Shown here piece after piece: positions 1 to 8,402 of a stretch of 64,000 bases of DNA. Under the pieces are notes generated by a model that had not been told where the DNA came from, ran no database searches, and saw nothing but the letters and a program-made list of their open reading frames with translations. Location: assembly GCA_049340005.1 (NCBI GenBank), contig JBMPIY010000006.1, one strand, 5' to 3'. Both the position numbers and the translations under genes were made by a program. The DNA is from CAXBDP01 sp963974465. GTDB taxonomy: Bacteria > Bacteroidota > Bacteroidia > Cytophagales > Cyclobacteriaceae. Position 1 is the stretch's first letter. Each line of letters begins with the position of its first letter.

Positions 1-2
1 CT

Positions 3-1478
3 GAAAATGCAAAGGAGTACGAGCGGCAAAATAAAGAAGCATTAATTAATAGTACTCAAGATCTAATTTGGAGTGTTGCCACAGATTTCAGGCTTATTAC
101 TGCAAATGAAGCGTTTTTACAGAACCTTAAAGATTATACTGGAAATGAGCTAAAACCAGGTGATGACCTAATAATGGCCGGTAAATATCCAATTGACTTT
201 TTGGAATTTTGGAGCAAACTATACAAGCGTGCACTAGATGGCGAGTCTTTTCAACAAGTAGTTTATATACCACCAATAGATGGTGCTACAGAAAGCTGGG
301 CGGATATCAGCTTTAGTCCCATTATCATTGACTCTAAAATTGAAGGAATAGCCTGCTACAGTAGGGACATTACCGAAGTGAAGTTGTCCGAAATTGCATT
401 ACAAAAAGCCTTCAAAGAGAAGAATGAAATATTAGAAAGTATAGGTGATGGCTTTTATGCAGTAGATAAAACCTGGAAAGTAACTTATTGGAATTATCAT
501 GCGGAAAACTTACTACAAAGGAAGCGGGAGGAGATGATTGGAGCCAATTTGTGGGATAAATTCCCTGAGACAGTGAAGCTTTCATTTTATCAACATTATC
601 AAGCAGCATTATCCACTGGCTTGGTTTCCCATTTCGAAGAATATTTCCCACCATTATCTGCTTGGTTCGAAGTTAGTGCGTATCCATCATCCAATGGTTT
701 AGCAGTGTATTTCAAAGATGTTACCGAAAGGAAGCAAACAGAGAAGCAACTTCAAGAGCTTAATGAAGACCTAATTCGTCAAGCAAAAGAGCTGGAAATT
801 TCCAATAAAGAATTAGAGCAATTTGCCTACGTTGCATCTCACGATTTACAAGAACCTCTTAGGATGATCACTGGGTTTCTGACACTGATTGAGAAAAAGT
901 ATAATGAAATATTGGATGAGCGGGGTAAAAAATATATCTACTTTGCAATTGATGGTGCCAAAAGGATGCGGCAAATCATTCTCGATTTACTAGAATTTTC
1001 TCGACTCAGCAATTCGGATGAAGAAATTGAGCTCGTGGACCTCCAAGATATTATGAATGAAGTTTTGGTGTTAAACAGAAAAACAATTTCTGAAAATAGG
1101 GCTAGAATAAAATTCGAGAATTTACCAAAGTTAAGAGCTGTGAGGGTCTCGATGCTTCAGTTGTTTCAAAACTTGGTGAATAATGGATTGAAGTATAAGC
1201 GGGAGGGTGTTCAGCCAACAGTCTCAATTAATGCTAAGGAAATTGGCGATTTTTGGCAATTCTCAGTAAACGATAATGGTATCGGAATCGACAAGAATTA
1301 TTTCGATAGAATTTTCGTGATCTTTCAGCGCCTCAATAGAAAAGAAGAGTATTCAGGAACAGGAATGGGATTGGCAATTTGCAAAAAGGTAATTGAAGGA
1401 ATGGGCGGTAGAATTTGGGTAGAATCAGAAAAAGGAATTGGTTCTACTTTTTATTTCACCTTGCCAAAAACTACCTAG
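3..1478 (+). CDS. PAS-domain sensor histidine kinase (5' end outside window)
   Basis: The reading frame is already open at base 3 and shows no start, so the N-terminus lies upstream of the window; the first ATG at 174 is internal. Two PAS-like sensor segments are visible, then a coiled linker, then a HisKA dimerisation/phosphoacceptor box (YVASHDLQEPLR) and a HATPase_c domain with N-box (QNLVNNGLKY), G1 box (DNGIGID) and G2 box (GTGMGLAICKK). The visible part has no membrane segment, so it is probably a cytoplasmic or peripheral sensor of the phytochrome-like/PAS kinase class. The next gene, 50 bp downstream, is a single-domain receiver and its likely phosphotransfer partner. The signal sensed is unknown. 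Confidence 0.93.
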   Translation, partial: ENAKEYERQNKEALINSTQDLIWSVATDFRLITANEAFLQNLKDYTGNELKPGDDLIMAGKYPIDFLEFWSKLYKRALDGESFQQVVYIPPIDGATESWADISFSPIIIDSKIEGIACYSRDITEVKLSEIALQKAFKEKNEILESIGDGFYAVDKTWKVTYWNYHAENLLQRKREEMIGANLWDKFPETVKLSFYQHYQAALSTGLVSHFEEYFPPLSAWFEVSAYPSSNGLAVYFKDVTERKQTEKQLQELNEDLIRQAKELEISNKELEQFAYVASHDLQEPLRMITGFLTLIEKKYNEILDERGKKYIYFAIDGAKRMRQIILDLLEFSRLSNSDEEIELVDLQDIMNEVLVLNRKTISENRARIKFENLPKLRAVRVSMLQLFQNLVNNGLKYKREGVQPTVSINAKEIGDFWQFSVNDNGIGIDKNYFDRIFVIFQRLNRKEEYSGTGMGLAICKKVIEGMGGRIWVESEKGIGSTFYFTLPKTT

Positions 1479-1528
1479 TCAAACAAAGTTCTTCGAAATA
1501 GCTTATATTAGAGTCAATTTCAAATCCA

Positions 1529-1957
1529 ATGAAACATATCCATATCTTATTGGTAGAAGACAACGAAGGGGACATCTTGCTTACTACCGAAGCCCTTGAA
1601 GAAGGAAAAATCATCAATGATGTAAGTGTAGCGCGTGATGGAGAGGAAGCCATCGATTTTTTAAATAAAAGAGGGGTATTTTCGGATGCCAGTACACCCG
1701 ATTTGATTTTGTTGGATGTGAACCTGCCAAAAATGAATGGACATGAAGTACTTGAGTATATTAAGTCTACTGAGCATTTAAAGCATATCCCAGTAATTAT
1801 TTTGACTACATCTTCTTCGCACAAAGATATTCTACATGCCTATAAGAATTTTGCAAATGCATATATCACCAAGCCTGTAGATGTTGATGACTTTATTAAA
1901 GTACTCACAACTGTTGAGGATTTTTGGATTGGGATAGTGCAACTACCCAGTAATTGA
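1529..1957 (+). CDS. CheY-like single-domain response regulator (Rcp1-type)
   Basis: A 142-residue protein consisting of one receiver domain. The acidic pocket (VEDNEGD near residue 10), the phosphoacceptor Asp in LLDVNLP, the switch Thr/Ser in LTTSSSHKD and the conserved Lys in ITKPVD are all present. There is no output domain, so it probably acts by phosphorelay or protein contact, as Rcp1-type regulators next to phytochrome-like kinases do. It follows the PAS histidine kinase in the same orientation at 50 bp. The pairing is inferred from position; the family call is firm. Confidence 0.93.
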   Translation: MKHIHILLVEDNEGDILLTTEALEEGKIINDVSVARDGEEAIDFLNKRGVFSDASTPDLILLDVNLPKMNGHEVLEYIKSTEHLKHIPVIILTTSSSHKDILHAYKNFANAYITKPVDVDDFIKVLTTVEDFWIGIVQLPSN

Positions 1958-2038
1958 AAATCGAACATTTGCCTATTTGTAGAGAGTCAATTTTCTAGAC
2001 CTTTTAAAATAGCTATATTTACCCATTCAATAGCTACT

Positions 2039-2656
2039 ATGAAAATCGCAACCATTTTTGGCGACTACAAAGAAAAATGGAATAGTATTCCATCACCAGT
2101 AAGAGGTTTTCTTATAAAAGGACTCATTATCTTTCTCGCTTGGAAGTTGGTTTACTCCCTTTTTTTATTGCCAGATAGAGTAATTGACGAACCATTAACT
2201 CAACTTGTAGGGAAGCACACTGTTATTCAATTAAATAGAATGGCTGATGGTGATCCATTTCATGCAGTTGAAAAAACACATTACATTGTGCAGGAAGGAG
2301 TAGAAAGCTACCCTGTACAGACTGTGCTTTATTTTAATGACATCCCCCTTAGCGGTATAGGTGATCCATGTAATGGTCTTGAAGTTTTTGTGCTTTACTT
2401 GGGTTTTATCATTGCATTTCCTTCTAGCTGGCTAAGAAAAGCCTTCTTCATTCCAGCAGGCATTGTGATAATTTATGTAGCAAATATTGCTCGCTTTGTT
2501 GGCCTCATTTGGCTGCAATGGTACAAGCCGGGTATGCTAGAATTTGCGCATGACTACCTATACAAAGGCGTAATTTATTTGATGATTTTTCTTATTTGGG
2601 TAGTATTTACCCGTAACCTCAAACTTGACGAACCCGAAAATTATGCAGCCGTATAA
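2039..2656 (+). CDS. Exosortase family membrane protein
   Basis: A 205-residue polytopic membrane protein. The exosortase catalytic triad is readable: Cys111 in DPCNGLE, Arg152 in the NIARF segment and His171 in FAHDYLY, each at the edge of a hydrophobic helix. Exosortases are transpeptidase-like enzymes that process a C-terminal sorting tail (PEP-CTERM or a related signal). Several Bacteroidota subfamilies (XrtF, XrtN and others) are of this size, and I cannot decide which this is. A small membrane protein starts inside its 3' end, the usual arrangement for these systems. A TATATTTA box at 2014-2021 is a possible promoter. No obvious substrate with an exosortase-type tail is seen in the window. 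Confidence 0.82.
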   Translation: MKIATIFGDYKEKWNSIPSPVRGFLIKGLIIFLAWKLVYSLFLLPDRVIDEPLTQLVGKHTVIQLNRMADGDPFHAVEKTHYIVQEGVESYPVQTVLYFNDIPLSGIGDPCNGLEVFVLYLGFIIAFPSSWLRKAFFIPAGIVIIYVANIARFVGLIWLQWYKPGMLEFAHDYLYKGVIYLMIFLIWVVFTRNLKLDEPENYAAV

Positions 2657-3047
2657 GCGATTTATTTTTGGGCTAATTGGGATTGTAATCGTCTATTCTA
2701 TTTACTACCTCTTTTTCGAAGGCTATTATCACTGGAATATTCCTCGCAAGCTCAAGCATGTTGGTAGAGTTGTTTCAATAATAGGTGTTTATGGAATTGG
2801 AACCCTGTCTCTAAAAAATGGTGCCGACAAATGGATGATGACTCTATGGCACCTTATCCATACTGCTCTAATTGTTGTATTGGTTTTTATTGGCTTGTAT
2901 GATTGGACTATCGAAATGGTGAGCTATCCTACCAAAAAATTTGCTCAATCTCTACATGAGTTTTTGATCTCACCCGTACTATTTGTCGGAATGTGGATTC
3001 TCAGAAGCAAGCTAGTAACGAATAAACCCAGTCAGGAGGAATTATAG
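2643..3047 (+). CDS. Small membrane protein, probable exosortase partner
   Basis: The ATG at 2643 lies 14 bp inside the exosortase gene, whose stop is at 2654-2656, so the two are probably translationally coupled. The 134-residue product has about four hydrophobic segments and a basic loop near residues 30-40. Exosortase loci in Bacteroidota often encode such a short companion of unknown function. I do not recognise a named domain. The 3' end overlaps the convergent purE gene by a few bases, and there is no room for a terminator between them. Confidence 0.75.
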   Translation: MQPYKRFIFGLIGIVIVYSIYYLFFEGYYHWNIPRKLKHVGRVVSIIGVYGIGTLSLKNGADKWMMTLWHLIHTALIVVLVFIGLYDWTIEMVSYPTKKFAQSLHEFLISPVLFVGMWILRSKLVTNKPSQEEL

Positions 3048-3554
3048 CAAATCCTTCCACCCACGTTTTTCCATTGCCTCAGCACTTTTTACTACCTTAT
3101 CTTTTAGGCTCTCCTTAAAGATCAATAGATTCTGAGCTATACTTTTATCAAAAGCACCGATAATTTGGGCAGCCAAAATTCCAGCATTTCTTGCACCATC
3201 CAAAGCTACAGTCGCCACAGGAACTCCACCGGGCATTTGCAGAATTGATAATACAGAATCCCAACCATCTATAGAGTTAGAACTTTTTACTGGGACACCA
3301 ATTACAGGAAGCGTAGTTAATGAAGCAACCATTCCTGGTAAATGCGCAGCTCCTCCCGCCCCAGCAATAATTACCTTTACGCCACGTGAAGCAGCTTTTT
3401 GGGCAAATTCTACCATTCTTATCGGAGTTCGATGTGCCGACACAATGGTAACTTCGTGACTAACTCCTAATTCTTCCAAGACTCTAGCCGCTTCCGACAT
3501 CACTCTCAAGTCAGATTGGCTTCCCATTATTATACTTACACTTATTTCACTCAT
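3042..3554 (-). CDS. purE: N5-carboxyaminoimidazole ribonucleotide mutase PurE
   Basis: 170 residues, the normal size for class I PurE. It converts N5-CAIR to CAIR in de novo purine synthesis. The N-terminal IIMGSQSDLRVM motif, the SAHRTP motif and the GAGGAAHLPGM loop that binds substrate are all present. It overlaps the upstream purK by 4 bp (3551-3554), so the two form a coupled operon catalysing consecutive steps. One copy of the octamer GCGGGAGG encodes part of the invariant GAGGAAH loop. Confidence 0.97.
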   Translation of the reverse strand: MSEISVSIIMGSQSDLRVMSEAARVLEELGVSHEVTIVSAHRTPIRMVEFAQKAASRGVKVIIAGAGGAAHLPGMVASLTTLPVIGVPVKSSNSIDGWDSVLSILQMPGGVPVATVALDGARNAGILAAQIIGAFDKSIAQNLLIFKESLKDKVVKSAEAMEKRGWKDLL

Positions 3555-4684
3555 GCGATTACTTTTATGGTCTCTTTTATCTTTCTAGCTTTCGCTTTCA
3601 ATTTAGTCAAATCTGAATCAATCACGGTGACATGGCCCATCTTGCGGAAGGGTTTAGTGAGTTTTTTCCCATACAAATGCACATATACGCCCGATTCTGA
3701 CAAAGCTTCCTTAAGCCCAGCATAAACAGCATCACCCGTGTAGCCATCCTCTCCCAACAAATTGATCATAGCTGCGGGACTGCGTTGAGTTGTATCACCT
3801 GGAGCTAAATTTAGAATGGAGCGTAAATGATGAGCGAATTGAGAAGTCATATTTCCTTCAATGGTATGATGTCCACTATTGTGAGGTCTAGGCGCAACTT
3901 CATTTACCAAAATATCACCCTCCTTGGTCAAGAATAACTCAACGGCAAGCAAACCAACCATATTTAGTTTTTGAATGACTGTTTTGGCAATTTCCTGTGC
4001 TTTGTTGGCGATATCTTCGCTGATGTCAGCTGGTGCAAATAGAAACTCAACCAAATTTGCTTCTGGATGAAACTCGCAATCTACCACTGGGAAGGTAGCC
4101 ATTTCTCCTTTTTCGTTGCGCGATACAATCACAGCTAACTCCTTTTCGAAAGGAATAAATTTCTCCAGCAAACCCTTTGCATCGAATGCTTTAGGTAAAT
4201 CCTCTTCACTGCGCAAAATTTGAACGCCTCTGCCATCGTATCCACCTCTACCCATTTTATTTACAGCAGGTAAAAAATGCTTATTGGCGATTACTTCTTC
4301 CATATTATCTGTTAGGATAAATTCTGAAGTAGGAATGCCATTTTCTTTATAAAATTGTTTTTGAAGCCTTTTGTCTTGAATCAACTCAATCACTTCTGGT
4401 TGAGGAAAAACCTTTTTTCCTTGAGCTCTCAATGCTTTAAGAGCTTCTGTATTTACAGTTTCTATTTCGATGGTAATTACATCACAAGCCTGTCCAAATG
4501 CTAAAACAGTGTCATAATTTAGTAAAGAACCTTGCTGAAAGCGGGAGGATATTTCTTTGCAAGGCGCATTTGCATCTGGATCTAAGATGTGCACATCCAC
4601 ATTTAAATTAATAGCTTCTTGAATAAACATTCGGCCTAATTGACCTCCCCCTAAAATGCCAATTACTGTAATTGTATTATTCAT
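3551..4684 (-). CDS. purK: N5-carboxyaminoimidazole ribonucleotide synthase PurK
   Basis: A 377-residue ATP-grasp enzyme that carboxylates AIR to N5-CAIR using ATP and bicarbonate. The N-terminal Rossmann-like segment (GILGGGQLGRM), the central ATP-grasp region (KMGRGGYDGRG) and the metal/phosphate-binding segment (NEVAPRPHNSGHHT) are clear. Its stop overlaps the start of purE, and its product is the PurE substrate. It is transcribed divergently from the lipoprotein gene at 4738. Confidence 0.97.
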   Translation of the reverse strand: MNNTITVIGILGGGQLGRMFIQEAINLNVDVHILDPDANAPCKEISSRFQQGSLLNYDTVLAFGQACDVITIEIETVNTEALKALRAQGKKVFPQPEVIELIQDKRLQKQFYKENGIPTSEFILTDNMEEVIANKHFLPAVNKMGRGGYDGRGVQILRSEEDLPKAFDAKGLLEKFIPFEKELAVIVSRNEKGEMATFPVVDCEFHPEANLVEFLFAPADISEDIANKAQEIAKTVIQKLNMVGLLAVELFLTKEGDILVNEVAPRPHNSGHHTIEGNMTSQFAHHLRSILNLAPGDTTQRSPAAMINLLGEDGYTGDAVYAGLKEALSESGVYVHLYGKKLTKPFRKMGHVTVIDSDLTKLKAKARKIKETIKVIA

Positions 4685-4737
4685 TGTGATTTAAATATTG
4701 TTTTCTATATCTTTAGAATATCCCATCAACTTTAAAG

Positions 4738-5880
4738 ATGCAAAACAAATTAAGATTTTTGCCAATAGGAATTTTATGCGGCATTTTATTTAGCTCCTGT
4801 GATGCTCAGAGTGAATATGAAAATCCAACAGTATCTTTTGAAATCGTTGGCGAAAAGAAATTTCCGCTAGACTCCATTACCAAACCCGATGGAAGTTTGC
4901 AATACATAAAGTTTGATTCGAGCCATAAATTGGCCTATTCAAATCAAGCCTTTAACAGAATTTATTTATACGATTTTCAATCTACTGATCTGGAAAATGT
5001 AATTGAATTCGATAAAGAGGGACCAAATGGTACTTCATTTATTCCGCTTTTCTCATTTCTAAATAAGGATAGTCTCCTAATATCTATTGCCAACGCAAGA
5101 GAGCTATCTCTTTTTACTACAGATGCAAAACTGCTTTGGAAACAGAGATTTCCACAAGAAACTTTGCAAGACCCATTTCCTTCGGTTCCACGAAATATAG
5201 TTCGAGATGTGGTAAGAAAGAATGGCAATTTTGTGCTCTCAGTTCCTATGGGAAGTAATACTGATAAAGGAATTGTAATGGAAATAGGCAAGAATGATGG
5301 CAACCCAGTAGACACCCTAATGGATTGGTCAGAGGATATTCCATACAATACGAACTTTGTGTATCCATTACGTAGCTTTTGGGAAACTCAGTTATTAGAC
5401 GGTTCAATTGCTTATAGTTTTGCTACAAGTCATCATCTGGTGATTACCGATGACTTTAAAAGCTACCGAAAGGCAGAAGCACGAGGAAATGAGATTGGTG
5501 AAATAATTTTATCTGATTTGCCAGATACAAATGAGAATATGGCCAAAATATCAGAGCATTTTGCTCAACTGAGCACCTATGGCCCGCTGATTACAGACCC
5601 ATATCGTAAGCTATATTATAGAATTGCTTATCAAGCTGTCCACGATCCAGATAGGCTTGCCGAAAACCCAAGACAACGAATTACTAGACAATGGATTTTG
5701 GTCTTCGATGAAGAATTTAAAAAGCTTGGTGAAATAGATTTGGGAATTAATCTTAATCAACCAATAAGCTATGTTGGTACGATGGCATTTGCTACAAATG
5801 AAGGTCTCGTTATCCGCAAGGCGGGAGATGTTTCAGATGATTTCCTCCATTTTGATATTATGAATATTAAGGTTAATTAG
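4738..5880 (+). CDS. DUF4221-like lipoprotein
   Basis: 380 residues with a lipoprotein signal: short basic N-terminus, hydrophobic core and lipobox ending at Cys20 (LFSSC). The mature part is beta-rich with repeated short blocks (for example LYDFQ, SLFTTDAKLLWKQ, WILVFDEEFKKLGEI), as in the DUF4221 family of Bacteroidota lipoproteins with a propeller-like fold. No catalytic motif is visible. It is probably anchored in the outer membrane or periplasm. The gene ends 8 bp inside the convergent MutS-like gene. Function unknown; the family assignment rests on overall resemblance. Confidence 0.72.
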   Translation: MQNKLRFLPIGILCGILFSSCDAQSEYENPTVSFEIVGEKKFPLDSITKPDGSLQYIKFDSSHKLAYSNQAFNRIYLYDFQSTDLENVIEFDKEGPNGTSFIPLFSFLNKDSLLISIANARELSLFTTDAKLLWKQRFPQETLQDPFPSVPRNIVRDVVRKNGNFVLSVPMGSNTDKGIVMEIGKNDGNPVDTLMDWSEDIPYNTNFVYPLRSFWETQLLDGSIAYSFATSHHLVITDDFKSYRKAEARGNEIGEIILSDLPDTNENMAKISEHFAQLSTYGPLITDPYRKLYYRIAYQAVHDPDRLAENPRQRITRQWILVFDEEFKKLGEIDLGINLNQPISYVGTMAFATNEGLVIRKAGDVSDDFLHFDIMNIKVN

Positions 5881-7705
5881 GTTGAATTTTGATTCCCATT
5901 AGCTCCATTAATTTGCTTGCATTAAAGCTATTGCAAGTGCCGTTGCGTAATTTATAGTCGAAGTGAAGTTTATCTTCTACAATATCGCAATGGAAGCTAT
6001 AGTTTGTAAGCCGAGGAATTTGTCCTTCCAAGGCTGTCAATTCCAAATCGTGCGTTGAAATCAGACCCATTGCATTTGAATTGTTCAATTGGTAGGAGAG
6101 GCTTTTTGCACCCAAATGGCGATCTGCGGAATTTGTACCTTTCAATATTTCGTCGAGTAAATAAAAAGTTGGTATTCCTCCCGCTTCTGTTTGATCCAAT
6201 AATTGGCGAATTCGCTTCAATTCTGCATAAAAGGAAGATGTACTTTCCTCTAAAGCATCTTCCGTTCTCATACAGGTGAAAATTCTAAGCATAGATAATT
6301 CCATACTTTTTGCACATACTGGAGCTCCTACATATGCAAGCACCATATTGATACCTAGCGTTCGTAAAAAGGTACTTTTTCCAGCCATGTTGGATCCTGT
6401 AATCAATCCAATCCCTCCACGGCCTTCCATTGTGAAATCATTTGTAATACTTTCATTTTGAGGGATTAGCGGATGTCCCAATTCTGTACTTTTGATAGTA
6501 TACTCCTTGTCTGAAAAAGTTGGAAATTTGTAGGCTTCATTTGCAAATGCAAAACCTGCCAATGAATTGATTGCTTCGAAATTGGCTAACGTTTCATTCC
6601 AAACGGGAAACTTGTCCTTAGTTTGTTCTTTCCAGCGGCTAATTGCCACCATTAATCGAATATCCGAAAGCAGGAAAATGTTGACAATGCCGTAAATTAT
6701 ATTGGCTCTATTCTGAAGTTTATATAATAGGTTTTCCAACTCCTTTATTTGCTTGGAAGCGCCATTCAATTCTTTCTTCCACTCTTGCAAGCTTTTCGTT
6801 TCAAACTCACTGTCTTCTATGTGCTGAATTCCATTTTTGAGAGCTTTCAAGAGTTTAGAGCCCAACTGTGCCAGTTCAGTTGCCTCTTTAGTGGCATTAA
6901 ATACTTTGCGTAATGCCCACAAATGAACAAGGATAGGCACTGCAAAAATGTAAATGCTAATGATACTGTTCAGATACAGCATTAAGGCTAAAACGGCAAT
7001 TATTGGCGTAACCCACAGAAATAGAAATAAAAGTGGAGGTTTTTTGAAATCGTTTTTATTGAGCCAAAGGGAAAATTTTTGGAGTGATTCTTCCTCTAAA
7101 TAGCTGCCAATCAATTTGGCTTGAAACTCTTGTCGCCAGTCAATTTTATCTTTAAGTTCTTTGATGCTTTCCTGTCTACGTAGCAATTCGGTTTTGGCGG
7201 GAGGATATTTCAGCCAATCGGCCAGCGTGGCTTGACCATTATTACTTTCGGCTCTATTGAGAAGTTGAAAAAGTGAGTGTTTCCCAAAAATATCTAAATC
7301 ACTAGCATAAGGATGTTTACTGTCGTTAAAGGAACCCCCATCTTGTTGTTGCTTTAATTCCAGCTTGGCAAGTTTGGCTTCATTCTGATTGATAGTAGAT
7401 AAGTTTTTGAAAAAGTCTCGGGTAGTTTTGAGACTGTTATGTCTATTGATAAGCAAACCAAATACAAAGAAGAAAGCTACTGAGACTACGGCAACTCCTA
7501 GAAACAATTCATATTGAAATAAGATGTAGAGTACCGCTAATGCTACAATAAAAAAACCTAGACGCAACCAAGCAAAATAGCTTACTTTCTTATCCCAAAT
7601 ACTAGCGTCAGAAACAAATTTTGAATGTCGTTGAAGGAAAAATGTGACCAATGAAATATAATTATAGATGATAGAATATTGAGCAGCAAGATACGGCTTT
7701 CTCAA
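5873..7705 (-). CDS. Membrane-associated MutS-like ATPase
   Basis: 610 residues. The C-terminal third is a MutS ABC-type ATPase domain: Walker A GSNMAGKST, Walker B FYLLDEILKGTNS with the following ADRH signature, and the STHD switch. The N-terminal half carries two hydrophobic pairs (about residues 48-85 and 225-265) and lacks the mismatch-recognition Phe-x-Glu domain of MutS. It therefore belongs to the Bacteroidota membrane-bound MutS-like group rather than to canonical mismatch repair. The gene stands alone. A start later than 7705 is possible, because the first 25-30 residues are poorly constrained. Confidence 0.85.
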   Translation of the reverse strand: MRKPYLAAQYSIIYNYISLVTFFLQRHSKFVSDASIWDKKVSYFAWLRLGFFIVALAVLYILFQYELFLGVAVVSVAFFFVFGLLINRHNSLKTTRDFFKNLSTINQNEAKLAKLELKQQQDGGSFNDSKHPYASDLDIFGKHSLFQLLNRAESNNGQATLADWLKYPPAKTELLRRQESIKELKDKIDWRQEFQAKLIGSYLEEESLQKFSLWLNKNDFKKPPLLFLFLWVTPIIAVLALMLYLNSIISIYIFAVPILVHLWALRKVFNATKEATELAQLGSKLLKALKNGIQHIEDSEFETKSLQEWKKELNGASKQIKELENLLYKLQNRANIIYGIVNIFLLSDIRLMVAISRWKEQTKDKFPVWNETLANFEAINSLAGFAFANEAYKFPTFSDKEYTIKSTELGHPLIPQNESITNDFTMEGRGGIGLITGSNMAGKSTFLRTLGINMVLAYVGAPVCAKSMELSMLRIFTCMRTEDALEESTSSFYAELKRIRQLLDQTEAGGIPTFYLLDEILKGTNSADRHLGAKSLSYQLNNSNAMGLISTHDLELTALEGQIPRLTNYSFHCDIVEDKLHFDYKLRNGTCNSFNASKLMELMGIKIQPN

Positions 7706-7802
7706 TGTATCCTTTATAAATTATCAGTCAGAGATTAGTTAGAAAATTGAAAGAAAAAAAATGGGCAAAAAATATAATGCTGTTTTGAGTAAACGAGAAA
7801 GT

Positions 7803-8285
7803 TTAGCCGGTTTTTGTATTGCTTTTATCTTCATTCATCTCTTCAAATGACTCCTTAAGATAAGAATTCTCAGGATTTATATTAAACGGGACTTGTTTGT
7901 CTTTCTTATTTTCTAACAAGGTAAGAGCATAATTCACTTCTGAAATCTTGCTTAAGATGTACTTCTTGTAGTACAATTTTGCTTGGCCTTCTGGATCTTG
8001 CAATTCCTCAAGAGCATTTTGATAACATTCTCTTGCATACTGAAATTCTTCATTGTTTTGAGCTTCTTCAGCTTTACTAATCCAAGCACTCCAAGGGCCA
8101 CCTCTCTTGGTTTTCTTTTTTGAAGCAGATAAATCGGTGTTCAAGTAAATTAAGCCTGCAATTGGACTCAGTATTAGAGAGAATAAGAAGGTTGTAGCAA
8201 ACTTCTTATTTAATTTTGTTCCAGCTTTCGCTAATAAAAAGGCTATAATTAGCCATCCACTTAGGCCAAGTAAAAATATTTCCAT
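7803..8285 (-). CDS. Hypothetical membrane protein with TPR-like tail
   Basis: 160 residues. There are two N-terminal hydrophobic segments (about 1-20 and 30-48), a basic hinge (KKKTKRGG), then a soluble helical region whose spacing (KAEEAQNNEEFQYARECYQ, then ALEEL) resembles one tetratricopeptide-like helix pair. It may be a small inner-membrane adaptor. It is not recognised beyond that. About 100 bp of AT-rich DNA without a clear terminator separates it from the MutS-like gene. Confidence 0.6.
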   Translation of the reverse strand: MEIFLLGLSGWLIIAFLLAKAGTKLNKKFATTFLFSLILSPIAGLIYLNTDLSASKKKTKRGGPWSAWISKAEEAQNNEEFQYARECYQNALEELQDPEGQAKLYYKKYILSKISEVNYALTLLENKKDKQVPFNINPENSYLKESFEEMNEDKSNTKTG

Positions 8286-8402
8286 TTCGTTCTTATTAGT
8301 TTAAAAAATTAGAGCAACTATCAAAAAATAACATTTGAGCTATTGCACTTCCAACAAATTTAATCAGAACTTTATAAAGGCCAAACAATTATGTGATAAT
8401 TG

